This document shows positions 1-14,000 of a stretch of DNA of 64,000 nucleotides, in pieces (the first letter of the stretch is position 1; the number at the start of each line of letters is the position of its first letter). Location of the stretch: the NCBI GenBank assembly GCA_026874595.1, contig CM049313.1:67570659-67634658 (forward strand), read 5' to 3'. Below the pieces are notes generated by a model. That model was given only the letters and a program-made list of their open reading frames with translations, searched no databases and was not told the DNA's origin. Source of the DNA: Sipunculus nudus. Taxonomy: Eukaryota; Annelida; Sipuncula; Golfingiida; Sipunculidae. The translations under genes and the position numbers were made by a program.

Positions 1-153
1 GTTGTTTTCCATGAGGCCCAAGTTCGGTAAACTGTGACGGTTTGAACTGATTCTGCTGGGGGCGGTGTCCAGCACAGAGGCTGATTGTGTTCCACGCACA
101 TCGGAGGTCAAGTAACTTTCACTGGAATCCAACTCTTCGTCTTCTATATGTTT
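1..153 (-). CDS. AGTPBP1: AGTPBP1 coding exon 12, partial (residues about 433-483, runs off window)
   Basis: The acceptor is tctacattcag, just before 153. The frame is open for 51 codons down to position 1 and continues outside. It encodes KHIEDEELDSSESYLTSDVR, then a Ser/Asn-rich stretch with RHSLPNLGLMENN. No strong vertebrate match is expected in this part of the linker. It is assigned by phase (0), by the polypyrimidine acceptor, by coding-like composition and by position. Confidence 0.82.
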
Positions 154-3100
154 CTGAATGTAGAAAAGATCAGATAAAACTGACTGCTGACAGTAAATCT
201 GATAACAGCCGTAAGTCAATAATGATACATGATATGATACATCATTTGATGCTCTTGCATTTATCAAATCTGCCACCAAAGTTGGCATACTGGTAGGTGA
301 TGTCTTAAAACCTTTTTGTCTCCTTTTAAAAATGTCCGCAAAATAAAAAACCATGATGGACTTTGCTGCAAAGTTGCAACTCTCAATTATGTTGCATTCG
401 ATTCTAAATCTTCAAATCAATTCGTTTTTATTCTCTCTTTTTTGCATGTTTCACCCTGAAGCCCTCTGTGAACTTTCCATTTAATGGAGTCAGTGTAATG
501 TGAAGGTTATTTATTATGTAAGTGCCCTAGATCTCACTGATAGACCCTCTAGTCCAATAGAATTAAGTACTGTGGTGATAAACCGAGAGAAAGCTTCATT
601 GTTATTTTATTTGCTAAATCAACAAATATCCTTTGTTGAAAAATAGTTGCTGTTATTTAAAAGGTAGTTAGAAATGATCTTACTGAACTGAATCAAATCA
701 AAAGAAGCAAATAATTAGAACAGATTTTAATGGCCTTCACTATTCACAGGCCTAGTCGATTCCTAGGAAGACCTGCATATGGGATAGCACCAGTGGAGGT
801 TCTCAGTTCTCTGAGTGCTTTCAGGTTATGGATCACTACAGGCCAAATGCATCAGGACTGGTATGGCACAATGGATATGCTGTTGGGATATGCTGATCTT
901 ATTACCTCCACCAAGGGGCAGAGGTTATTCTTTTGCTAGCGTTGGTTTGTCTGTTAGCAACAAAACTCAAAAAGTTATTGACGGGATTTGATGTAATTTT
1001 CAGGATAGCTCCGCAATAATAAAGAGGAATAAACAATTTAGTTTGGGAGTGATCCAGATCACCATCAGGATCCAGGAATTTAAAAAAAAATTGCTGCATT
1101 TCTGACAATGTCATGCATATGGCATTGAGCTGCCTTGGTGGATGTCTGCACTCTCTGAGTGCTTTTCTAGTTACAACTTAGTTTGATTGAAGGTTAAGTG
1201 AAACTATTCCACATGCATTTGTTGGGTGAAAGGAGGATTTCATTCAGATCCCAGATTTTGCCCTGATTTGATTGGCTGGAACATGTGACATCATGGACTG
1301 AATTTTATCAACAACTCAGATCTAGTAATACATTTTGTTTTATTTTCTGCTGAAAAAATTTGGGACTGACAGTGGCAGAAATACTGGGCTTTTACTGAGA
1401 TCTAGAATTTTTAGTCACAGGGATTTCCCAGTGTGTGACGTCACTGCCCTGTTGACAGTGCTCATAGATGTGCCAATAGTTTTTGATCAAATCCCACAAC
1501 CTAATGTTTTTAGTGGGAAAATAGAGAGAAAAAATGTTAATCCTCCTGGAATTGGGCTCATTTAATATTTAATCTATATAAATACTTTTTCTTAGGCAAT
1601 TATGTTATATGATGATAAAATGAGATTTGGAATATGTTTGCTTGACCTATATCTCATTAAACTAAACCTGACTTACATCAAATTCAAACAGCTCCTGAAA
1701 GAACTCTTCATACATTTTGAGATCCTCTTTGGTCCTCTCCGGGGGTTTCTTCATCAGATTGTTCTCGGAATCCTCCTAAGTAAAAACATCATTAATTTAT
1801 TAATAACCAAATCAGCTGAGGCACTCTTCTTGGTCAGTACAAGCCTGAAGTATGGCAATGTATGTTTAGACTTTCTGTGATAATATCATGAAATTAAGAT
1901 ATTTATATTAAATATATCCACCATTACTGTAAGATATCCTTATAAGAAGTCATTTTGTTTTATTTATATTAGCTGTTCATAAGTTTAAAGTCAGAAGACA
2001 TCATCAACATTAATTTCAATAGATAAAACTTTGTGTTCAGCACAGGAAAAGGTTGGTTGTTTAGGTGCTACACATGTGAATTTTGACCCCTGCACCCATT
2101 TCATATATTTTTATTACAGTTTAAGGAAAAATGTACCTATACTGACCTCCAGCCACTCTGACATTTCTTTCAAGAAAATAAAATAAAAAAATTTCCTTTT
2201 CTTATTTGTGCTTTTACCTGATTAGCAAAATAATTCTGCCATAACCATGTCCCATGATCATTCATTTAAATATCACAGAAAACAACATTTCTTCACATTT
2301 TTATATTCTGCATTTAAATTTGATATGCTTACACTTTACCTGTTAAAAGGTCCTTATTTGTAAAATTTGTTTATATACATGTGTGTAAAAATTGATGTGT
2401 TATAACAATGTAACAAAAAAAGTCTTATATAATAAGAAGTCATATACAGTTCTTAGATAAATTCATCACCTCTGAGTCTCCTTTGTTAGCATCAGCATCA
2501 TCATCGTCACTGCTGATGTCATCATCATTATCAACCGAGCTCTCGTAATCATCGTCACCTGTGGAGGATTGTCCAATCAGTGACAGAAGGGCTGAATCTG
2601 TAGCCGGAAAAATGTGGGAAAGAAGTGGAAAAACAGAAAAGTCAGTAACTCAAAAGACACAGCAGAAAATCTACATATGAGATTATAATGTGAATAATGT
2701 CATATTGAAAGCATGAGCACCTAAAATTGTGTGTCGTGTATCTGATGGCCTCTGACCTCATGAAATATGCATGATTTTTGGTGGGAATAAAATTTTCAGG
2801 TGAGAAACAATTGGTAAATATTTATAATGATGTTAATCAAAATCCATAGGATTTTTTGTAAGTCATGCACCATTGTGCCTTCAAAGTCTAGTTACCTCTA
2901 ACCTCATTAAATAGGCATGGATTTTGCTGGAAATCAAACATATGTGAGTTATTATATTGACTAATATTTCTCATGAGTTTCATCAAAATCCATCATATTC
3001 CTTGTAAGTAATTGTGGCGAAATCATAAATAGCCTTGTGACCTCTGACCTTTTTGAATATGCATGGATTTTGCCCATAATCAAACTTGGGCTAGATAATC

Positions 3101-5620
3101 CATTGCTAAGTAGTTATTGTGAGTTTCATGAAAATCCATCAAAGCCCCAGTTATTTATCACAGTGACACTATAAGGTAATGGATGGACTCATGGATGGAT
3201 GGACTGACCATGGGTATACCATAATATGTCCCGTCATAGACAGGGATATAAAAATACTCCCAGTATTTTACTGCAGATCATGCTCATTTGACAAAGATAC
3301 CATGGCCATTTTGGGAATTTTTCTTCAACTAATTGAAGCACTGTACAGTCCTTCTTAGAAAATAAAAGCAAGAGTTTGGAGTTAGCATGCATGCAGTTGT
3401 AATCTGTATCTAAAAAGATATATGTAAGAGATATATAGTACTACTAGAACTGCTACCTATGTAAGGAAGAGTCATAGATACTATACAAAACAAACAGTTA
3501 TGATTCTAGGCTAGGTTGATGCTAAATAAATAGGCATATATTCATAAGGTATTCACTGCTTTTGTTGGTATTGCATTCATAATGACCTGAGGGTGGCTTA
3601 ATTGACCTCTAGACTGATATGGCTGCCTAATACAGCCGACTAAAGGCCAATATGAAAACAAAATTAAAAAGTTTCATGTATTTATAATAAATGGCCACTT
3701 AAGCAATTAGCCCTATATGCATGGGGTGTCACCATTGAAGTGAAAATACATTACAGTCTTGGGTTGAGCAGTAAAGAAACAATGCCAATGTAAATTAAAT
3801 CCATTTGACCCTGATGCACTTATCAAGGTTGATATGGGCATGTGCCAGGCTGATGTATCCCATAATAACCAGCATGATACAAACCAGGTATCCTGGTCAT
3901 ATCATGCTGGGCAAAGTAACACTAACTAATTGATTCCATGTATATGGTTGGACAAAATTACTGCTTAAAAAAAACAGACACAATTATTGACCATGTAACA
4001 TTTTAATCTGCTGTACCAATAAACTGTTACTATAACTTGTATGTTACTGTAAGTTTATTCCTTAATAAATACAAGAATAAGTTCGCGCTTTCCCAAAAGC
4101 AAGTTTAATATTTTGGAAGTGAAACTGAAAGTACTGCTCCATTCAAATTGTAAGTTTAAATTACTGAAGATATCTGTTAATATCTGGATATATACTCAAA
4201 TTATTAGTTCATCGTCCTCTTTAATAATATGGTTGTAATTTTGAGGACTTACCTTGACCTTCACCATTGTCAATCACATGAAACTCGCTCTGTGGCAGGT
4301 CGTACGTAATACTGCTGCGTAATGACGTCAGAGGTAGCTTGTTTCGGGGGAAACATTTGCGCATGATGACACTGGACGCTAAGATGATGCCTTCCAGTTC
4401 CCGACAGTCGTTGGCATCCTGGCAGTTGGTGTACAGGATTCGTATTCCATCAGCTTCCATCAAGGCCTTCCTTCCAGACTCTGAAACATCAAGGATTCAC
4501 ATGTGATGACTGGCATAAACATGCAGACTTTCACCTGGCTCCTGAAGAAATATAGGAGCATTAAAGGAGCACTTTAGACAAAAATATATGGAAGGTTTTT
4601 AGGAATTTTAGCCAGACAACTAGAACAATAGGGAAAACTAGAAAATTGGGATCCCTTGGGTCCCTTGCAGAGGAAGGATATATTGTTGCGTATAGTGTGT
4701 CCCCAGACCCGTAAGGTTGTGAACTCCCCAGATCTGTAAGGTAGCAACGTCTGGTGGTTGATAGGGAACAATTATTTATGTCTTTGTGGTAATGGGCCGA
4801 GGTGAAGGTCAGCACTGGCGAGGTAGAGAGAGGTGTGATTTATTCCATAGACCTGTAATGTGATGCTGCAGGGAATTCAATTGTGTGCAAGTGGAAGGGC
4901 CAAATTTGTGTGCATTCTGAAAGTTAGGGCATCTACCTGATGCTGATAGCAAAATTTGCCAACGTTCATAGCCCTTTTCTGAAGGTTTTCTGGGACAAAC
5001 AAAAAATAAACAAACAGAAAGAAGAAATTTTATAGTATAAAGATAGATTAAGGAATTTTTACTGCATAATCATATCTTACTTGGTCACTTACAATGACCT
5101 TTAGTCCTCCAAACAGTATCTAAACTTTCTGTTTAAACAGTTAAGATAGCTGTTTTTTTACTGAGCTACGTCTACTGCACAGTTGCACAAAAGAGCAATT
5201 TTCCTTTCCAATAAAAACAGATCCATTTAACACAAATTAATCAATATATATTATAACTTATATTTGAACGTGATTATGCAGGGAAAAAATATAGGAGCAG
5301 ACAGTCTCAATGCTGGAAAATATAGGAAATAATAGGAGAGAGATGTTTCAAAGGAAAATATGAAGTCAGTGGAAGCTGTGCATATAAGACTAGGCTGGCT
5401 TGTTGAACAGAGGTAAGCCATAGACAACAGGAAAAGGAGCGTGGTCTTAGTCTCAAGATCTGTTTCCAGGTCTGCCAAAGGTAACTCACCAAAAAAGAAT
5501 AAGTGCACGGGGAAAAAAGAGAAGACTTCTTTGAAATAAAGAGTAAAAATTAGTAAAATTAGCATCAATTCCACATTTTTTATCATTGACTGACTACAGA
5601 TGTGCTTCGCATACCCAAGT

Positions 5621-5670
<50 letters not shown>

Positions 5671-8600
5671 GAATATCCTACCTACTGCCAGAAACATATA
5701 TGGCACACAATCCCCTGCATGAAGATAAAAGGATTTTTCACATGTAATGACACATGCTGTACATTTGCACACAAAAAATTGCAAAATGCCCCTGGTTCTA
5801 ACTGGACTGTTAAAGCAGGAGAGAAAATGTATATATCAGAATTCTTTAATAACAAGTGACCCATGGGTCATGACGCTCAGCTGACAAGCATGACCTGTAT
5901 TTAAAGCCTGATGGTATACCTTATGGTATCTGATCATACTTGCATGGAAGATGGAAGGTTTGGGATGAAAAGTCTGACTTGAAATGCATCCACAACTTTT
6001 TTCAAGAAGCTGGTCCTGTGACATTGACATTTGACCCTAAGACCTAAATATCGAAAGGTTTGTTCCTCTATTGACATGTAAGGTTTGGGATGATTATTTT
6101 GGCTATAAGAATTAATTCTGGGAGGTGCAAACACACCCCGTAACTCAGAGAATATAGGTCACAGTGACCTAATTTCAGATCTGCAAGGAGATCTTTTTAG
6201 AACCTCTAAGACTGCATATGGTTTATGTATCTAGCCCTTACAGTTACAATTTGTGCCCTGCTAACGGCTGGACTGCTGGCCAGACGGACAGACGGAAGGA
6301 CGACAGACAAAGACCTATCGCTATAGCACAGCATGACTAAAAGTCAACTGAGCTAAATATCACTGAAACTGCACTGACAAAAGGATTTCTAAGGTGGCTA
6401 ACTGGCAGACATAATGGATTTCTGAGAAGTCTGACATTTGATATCAAACATCCTCCAATAAGAGACCAAACTTGTTGCAAATTCTCCAAAGGATGTTACA
6501 GTAATGAATGTCCAAAACAATTCAAAAGGCATTTTCAGGCCCTCATATTGTGTAAGTCCAATATTTTTTATTATCACTGCTTTTCAATGGGATCAGCAGG
6601 GTAGGTTAACTGCAAAACCTGAAAGAAAAGAAATGCAGAAAGCATGACTAAAGGTCTTGTAAAACAAGCATGACCTGTGACATCATGGACTGAGATTCAC
6701 AACTTCCAGTCAAATTTTGAAGAACCAATTTGCAAATTTGTTGAAAATTTCCTATGACAACAGAGATATATATCACCTATGTCTGGTTAAAACACAGTGA
6801 ATTGATGGTCTGAGGAAAATGCATGATTGTTAAGCTATCAGGAACTATTCCAACAGCTTGCTTGAAACCTGTCAGTCTCAAAAGGAACACCACAAAGGGC
6901 AAAATTAAGATCAAAATATATAGCAAAAATCAAGGAAATACATGCAAGAATTATTGAGAAACAGGTGCTTCTGTATGAAATTTTATTCAATACAAGCCAA
7001 CTGTACTGCACTTTTATAAATGATGGTAATATTTAATCAGAAATATTTGACCCAATCCTTTACAAGATTACATAAATATACATCCAACTGCATTCACTTT
7101 AACTGTTGTTGAGATAATATGATCAAAAGGAATTAAAAGATGGTTGCCTGGTGGCCATATTGGACTTCTGACAAGTCTGAAATCAGACAACAAACATTCT
7201 CTAACTCGGACCAAACATTAAAGAAAAATTACTGAAACTGCACTGAAGAAGAATTTCTAAGGTGGCTAACTGGCAGACATAATGGATTTCTGACAAGTAT
7301 GCCATTTGATATCCCACATTCTCCAATAAGAGACCATACTTGGGGCAAATTATCCAGTAATGAATGCCCAAAATAATTCAAAAGGCATGTCCAGGCCCTC
7401 ATATCAGATTTATAGATATGCAATTGTAAAAAGTGTAAGTCCAATATTTTTTATTATCACTCTGCTTTTCAATGGGGTCAGCAGGGTAGGTAAACTGCCA
7501 AACCTGAAAGAAAAGAAATGCAGAAAGCATGACTAAGAGTCTTGAAATAAAACAAAAAGCCATCCTAAATCAAGGTACACATCCACATATTATGAGAACT
7601 AACACTTGCTTTTATATGTGGTGATATATATTAAACTAGACATTTCTTGGCACCGCAGGTGCCAGAGTATCCCCAGACATAGTAGGCCCCCCTCCTACAA
7701 GAACAGACCCCCATTTTTAGCAGCATATACTGACACTTGGCATATTTATTGTTTATTCCATCTAACGATTCCACAATCTTGTTGAAGATGTTGGTCCTGT
7801 GACCTTGATCTTTTAAAAGATGTGTCCTGTGACCTTGACCTTTGATCTCATAACCCCAAAATCAATTTGGGTCTTGCTTTTCCAATGGGACATATGCAAG
7901 TCAAGTTTGAAATCTATACATCAATAAAGCAGGAATTATCATCCAGAAACTTATTTTTGGACAGATGGCTCCTGTGACCTTCACCTTTGACCTTGTGACC
8001 TCAAAATTGATAGTGTTCTTCCTCTCTTGGCAGGAGAACTATATGTGCAAGATGAAAGATATGAGATGAAATGTTTGGCTGAAAATGCATCCACATCTTT
8101 TTAAAGATGTGTCCTGTGACCTTGACCTTTGACCTCATGACCCCAAAATCAATTTTGGTCTTACTTTTCCAATGGGACATATACAAGTCAAGTTTGAAAT
8201 CCATACATCAATAAAAGCAGGAATTATCATCCAGAAACTAATTTTTGGACATATGGCTCCTGTGACCTTCATCTTTGACCTTGTGACCTCAAAATTGATA
8301 GGGGTCTTCCACTCTTGGCAGGTGAACTATATGTGCAAGATGAAAGATCTGAGATGAATTTTTTTGGCTGAAAATGCATCCACAATCTTTTTAAAGAGGT
8401 TCCCTGTGACCTTGACCTTTGACCTCATGACCCCAAAATCAATTTGGGTCTTGCTTTTCTAATGGGTCAATAACAAAGCCAAGTTTGAAATCCATACATC
8501 AGTAAAAGATGGAATTAAAATCCAGAAACTAATTTTTGGACATATGGCTCCTGTGACCTTCACCTTTGACCTTGTGACCTCAAAATTGATAGGGGTCTTC

Positions 8601-11053
8601 CTCTCTTGGCAGGTGAACTATATGTGCAAGATGAAAGACCTGAGATGAAATGTTTGGCTGAAAATGCATCCACATCTTTTTAAAGATGTGACCTTGACCT
8701 TTGACCTCATGACCCCAAAATCAATTTGGGTCTTGCTTTTCCAATGGGACATATATAAGTCAAGTTTGAAATCCATACATCAATAAAAGCAGGAATTATC
8801 ATCCAGAAACTAATTTTTGGACATATGGCTCCTGTGACCTTCACCTTTGACCTTGTGACCTCAAAATTGATAGGGGTCTTCCACTCTTGGCAGGTGAACT
8901 ATATGTGCAAGATGAAAGATCTGAGATGAATTGTTTGGCTGAAAATGCATCCACAATCTTTTTATAGATTAATCCTGTGACCTTGACCTTTGACCTTATG
9001 ACCCCAAATTCAATTCCGGTCTTGCTTTTCCAATGGGTCAAATACAAGTCAAGTTTGAAATCCAAACATCAATAAAAGAAGGAATTATCATCCAGAAACT
9101 AATTTTTGGACAGATGGCTCCTGTGACCTTCACCTCTGACCTTGTGACCTCAAAACTGATAGGGTTCTTCCTCTCTTGGCAGGTGAACTAAATGTGCAAG
9201 ATGAAAGACCTGAGAAGAAATGTTTGGCTGAAAATGCATCCACATCTTTTTAAAGATGTGACCTTGACCTTTGACCTCATGACCCCAAAATCAATTTGGG
9301 TCTTGCTTTTCCAATGGGACATATATAAGTCAAGTTTGAAATCCATACATCAATAAAAGCAGGAATTATCATCCAGAAACTAATTTTTGGACATATGGCT
9401 CCTGTGACCTTCACCTTTGACCTTGTGACCTCAAAATTGATAGGGGTCTTCCACTCTTGGCAGGTGAACTATATGTGCAAGATGAAAGATCTGAGATGAA
9501 TTGTTTGGCTGAAAATGCATCCACAATCTTTTTATAGAGGTTTCCTGTGACCTTGACCTTTGACCTTATGACCCCAAATTCAATTCCGGTCTTGCTTTTC
9601 CAATGGGTCAAATACAAGTCAAGTTTGAAATCCAAACATCAATAAAAGAAGGAATTATCATCCAGAAACTAATTTTTGGACAGATGGCTCCTGTGACCTT
9701 CACCTTTGACCTTGTGACCTCAAAATTGATAGGGTTCTTCCTCTCTTGGCAGGTGAACTAAATGTGCAAGATGAAAGATCTGAGATGAAATGTTTGGCTG
9801 AAAATGCATCCACATCTTTTTAAAGATGTGTCCTGTGACCTTGACCTTTGACCTCATTACCCCAAAATAAATTTGGGTCTTGCTTTTCCAATGGGACATA
9901 TATAAGTCAAGTTTGAAATCCATACATCAATAAAAGCAGGAATTATCATCCAGAAACTAATTTTTGGACATATGGCTCCTGTGACCTTCACCTTTGACCT
10001 TGTGACCTCAAAATTGATAGGGGTCTTCCACTCTTGGCAGGTGAACTATATGTGCAAGATGAAAGATCTGAGATGAATTGTTTGGCTGAAAATGCATCCA
10101 CAATCTTTTTAAAGAGGTTTCCTGTGACCTTGACCTTTGACCTCATGACCCCAAAATCAATTTGGGTCTTGCTTTTCCAATGGGACATATATAAGTCAAG
10201 TTTGAAATCCATACATCAATAAAAGCAGGAATTATCATCCAGAAACTAATTTTTGGACAGATAGCTCCTGTGGCCTTGACCTTTGACCTTGTGACCCCAA
10301 AATTTATATGGATCATCCATTATTGGCAAGTGAGCTATATATTCAAGATGGAAGACCTGGGATGAAAGTTTGGCTTAAAATGCATCCACAGTATCTTTTA
10401 AAATGCCAGTCCAGTGACCTTGACCTTTGACCTCATGACCCTAGAACCTATAGGGTTCTTACTTTAGTGGTTGGCCATACATAAGTCATGTTTGAAATCC
10501 ATATGGCTATCAACACTGGAGATATCATAAGAGGTGTGTGATTTTCACCATATATGGCAATATTCAAGGTCAAGGCCACTATCATAGGAAAGGTCATGAC
10601 CCCAATTTTAATAAGCATCATCCCATAACCCATACCTATGTATATGCATAATATAAAAGAAATCTGTCCATTAGTTTTTGACTTATAATGCTCACAGTGC
10701 TGTAAGGTGGCAATTTAGGGGGTATTAAACGGCACGAAAACAAGTAAAGAATAATAGGTGGCGCCACCAGTTTCTGGAACATGACAACCCTATCCATGAT
10801 CTTCCATCAACTTGATTTTGGGATAAATCCATGCAAAATTTCTTGAGATATTAAAGAATTTGTGTGATTTTCCCCGAAATTGGACCTATTCAAGGTCAAG
10901 GACACTCTCCTAGTAAAGGTCATGACCTCATTTTAAATAGGCGTCGTCCTCTTACCCATATCTATACATATACCAATTTTGGTAAAGTTCCGTGAAATAT
11001 TTTTTGGGTTATCGCGCCAACAAGATTCATATGCGGCGGCGGCGGCGGCGGCA

Positions 11054-11096
<43 letters not shown>

Positions 11097-14000
11097 GGGG
11101 ACCGGTATGAAAACATAGTATCCCCCGACTTTGTCTGGGGATACAAATATTCAGTTTATTGCTAGGATTCCATAAAATAAACTGCAAAATGTTCCCATCA
11201 TCTTATAAATCAGTAGCTAAACCTTAATACTATACTCTCATAGTCTTAATGCCTGGCTGAAGCATTCCGACAACAGTGTTTTTGTTATGGTGTAACAAGG
11301 TACATTTCACTGAGCCTTATCACTTAATAGGCTGATACAAAAGGGAGTCATATGTCACCAGTGTCACTCACAATTACAGCCACACAGGGAGATGTACCAG
11401 CTGGAGTGGGATGGTTATATTTATAAGAAAAATAGAGATGGTCTATAAAATAAGTAATTGTGAACATCCCTGACCTATGACCTTGGCCTTTTGCCCACAT
11501 ATCAACTGGATTTTTTCTAAATGATGGGTAACTACTAACCACTTAAATCTGGTGTAATTACTTGGCAACCAATGGGTGAATAACTTTGACCTGCAACCTT
11601 TAACCTGCTGACCAGCTGACCCCAAAATCAATAAGTTATTTGTTCAAGCAAAATGACCCATAAATATGAAGTTTGAGTCAAACTGAGTGATGCATAGATG
11701 TGGCATATGTGAAAGACTGAAGGTTTAGGTTGAACAGTTACACTTGAAATATGCTCCCAAGCATTTAGAACAATTAAATATTGTGACCTTGACCTTTGAC
11801 TTTTTGACCTCAACATCAATTGGCTTCTTCCCTTATTGGTAGGTAAGCCATATATGACAGATGGAAGGTACAGATTGAAAAGTTTGCCTGAAAATGACTC
11901 CACGCAAGAAGTGGGTGCTGTGAACTTGAACTTTGACCTCAGAATCAACAGGTCTTTTCCCCTGTTGGCAGAGAAGCGATATCAGTGCTGGAAGGTTTGG
12001 AATGAAAAGTCTAGCTTGAAATGTGTCCACAACCTTTTCAAAGAAGTGGATCCTGTGACCCTGACCTTTGACCTTGTGACCTCAAAATCTATAGGATTCT
12101 TCTCCAACTTAGTATGTGAGCTATATGTGAAAGATCAAAGAATTGGGATGAAAGGGTTGGCTTAAAATGCATCCACAGGCTTTTCAAAGAAGAGGCTCCT
12201 GTGACCTTGACCTTTGACCTTTTGACCTCAAGAAAATTATGGTTCTTCCCCTGTTGGTAGGTGAGCTGTATGTGAAAGATGGAAGGTTTGGGATGAAAAT
12301 TTTGTCTAAAAGTGTTATTTCTGGGGGGTGCAAACACACCACATAACATCGAGAATATAGGTCGCAGTGACCTAATTTCAGGTTTGCAAGGAGATCTTTT
12401 TATAACCTCTAAGACTGCATAGGGTTCATGGCCCTAGCCCCTACGGTTACGATTTGTGCCCTGCTAAGGGACGGCCGGCCGGACGGCCGGCCGGACGGAC
12501 AGACGGAAGGACGCCGGACAAAGACCCATCGCTATAGCCCAGCATGACTGAAAGTCAGCTGAGCTAAAAAAAAAGAGATAAAAAAGAGTGTTGCTGATAA
12601 AAAGAGTGAAAAAAGAGTAATAAGCATAATTTTCAGGAAATTTCAAACAAGGCCTACAGGCCTAATGCGAACCTGTGCAAAGTTTGGGAGTATGAATGAA
12701 GGTTTATTTTTAAAATTTAATATTGATCCTCTTAAGTTCTGCATATCTACCTTAGTCATTATTATTATAGCAAAATGGACATTTCGGACCTAGGATATTT
12801 TAAAACTAGAATATGGGTAGTTGACAAGCGACTATGTGTATCCGCAGAAATTAGAGTGGGACGGGTGAAGTGAGGCATGGATTAAGTGGCAAGGGGAATC
12901 GAGTGAGGTGTGTTGCATATTAGCATGGATGTCTGCAGTGTAAACCACTGCTGCAATATGAGTGATTTTATCCCAAAGCAGATGAACAGATGGACGCTGT
13001 GCATAAATGGTTGCAGGTGGCGCCACCACTTTTGCCTATGATGAAGAGCTATGTGAGATCTATACACATGCAAAATTTTGGCTCAATCGGTCAAACGGTT
13101 CGCGAAATATGAGCTTGGAAGTCTGCAGAGTAAACCTGAATGTAGGTGGCGCCACCTGTCATAAAATCGAGAAAGCTGTCCAGGATGTATAAACCTGCAA
13201 AATTTCAGGTGGATAAGTCAAACCACTTCTGAGATATAAGTGATTTTATCCCAAGGCAGATGAACAGATGGACGCTGTGCATAAATGGTTGCAGGTGGCG
13301 CCACCACTTTTGCCTATGATGAAGAGCTATGTGAGATCTATACACATGCAAAATTTTGGCTCAATCGGTCAAACGGTTCGCGAAATATGAGCTTGGAAGT
13401 CTGCAGAGTAAACCTGAATGAAGGTGGCGCCACCTGTCATAAAATCGAGAAAGCTGTCCAGGATGTATAAACCTGCAAAATATCAGGTGGATAAGTCAAA
13501 CCACTTCTGAGATATAAGTGATTTTATCCCAAGGCAGATGAACAGATGGACCCTGTGCATAAGTGGTTGCAGGTGGCGCCACAACTTTTACCTATGATGA
13601 AGAGCTATGTGAGATCTATACACATGCAAAATTTTGGCTCAATCGGTCAAACGGTTCCCGAGATATGAGCTTGGATGTCTGCAGAGTAAACGTGAATGCA
13701 GGTGGCACCAACTGTCATAAAATCGAGAAAGCTGTGCAGGATGTATAAACCTGCAAAATTTCAGGTGGATAAGTCAAACCACTTCTGAGATATGAGTGAT
13801 TTAATCCCAAGGCAGATGAACAGATGGACCCTGTGCATAAGTGGTTGCAGGTGGCGCCACCACTTTTCCCTATGATGAAGAGTTATGTGAGATCTATACA
13901 CATGCAAAATTTTGACCCAATTGGTAAAACAATTCCTGAGATATGAGCTTGGATGTCTGCAGAGTAATCCTGAATGTAGGTGGCGCCACCTGTCATAAAA

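Larger units (their letters stand above)
7634..11146 (+). mobile_element. 3.5-kb HINE/Helentron-like element with GTATCCCC ends and a DR1-rich tandem core
   Basis: The left end starts AACTAGA, then GTATCCCCAGAC at 7668-7679. The right end has GTCTGGGGATAC at 11133-11144, a perfect 12-bp inverse. The right end also folds as a hairpin, because a near copy of the left motif (GTATCCCCCGAC) lies 3 bp before it. Between the ends are a 9-unit array (7.75-10.4 kb), a unique 3' module (10.45-11.03 kb) with one GGTGGCGCCACC, and a (GCG)n tract at 11033-11098. A short left end, a tandem core, a 3' microsatellite and a 3' stem-loop match what is described for Helitron-like interspersed elements in bivalves. 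No protein is encoded, so it would need a helper in trans. Confidence 0.72.

Noticed and set aside
5251-5586. Hydrophobic minus-strand frame of 111 codons
   Set aside because: Composition-driven and overlapping an interspersed repeat that recurs at 23.45 kb.
8001-10212. Minus-strand frames starting MDFKLDLY in several units of the 287-bp array
   Set aside because: They end at different places, change frame between units and encode the DR1-like DNA words; no protein family fits.
10933-11187. Minus-strand frame with a poly-Ala tract
   Set aside because: It is the (GCG)n microsatellite read through; the flanks are element ends.
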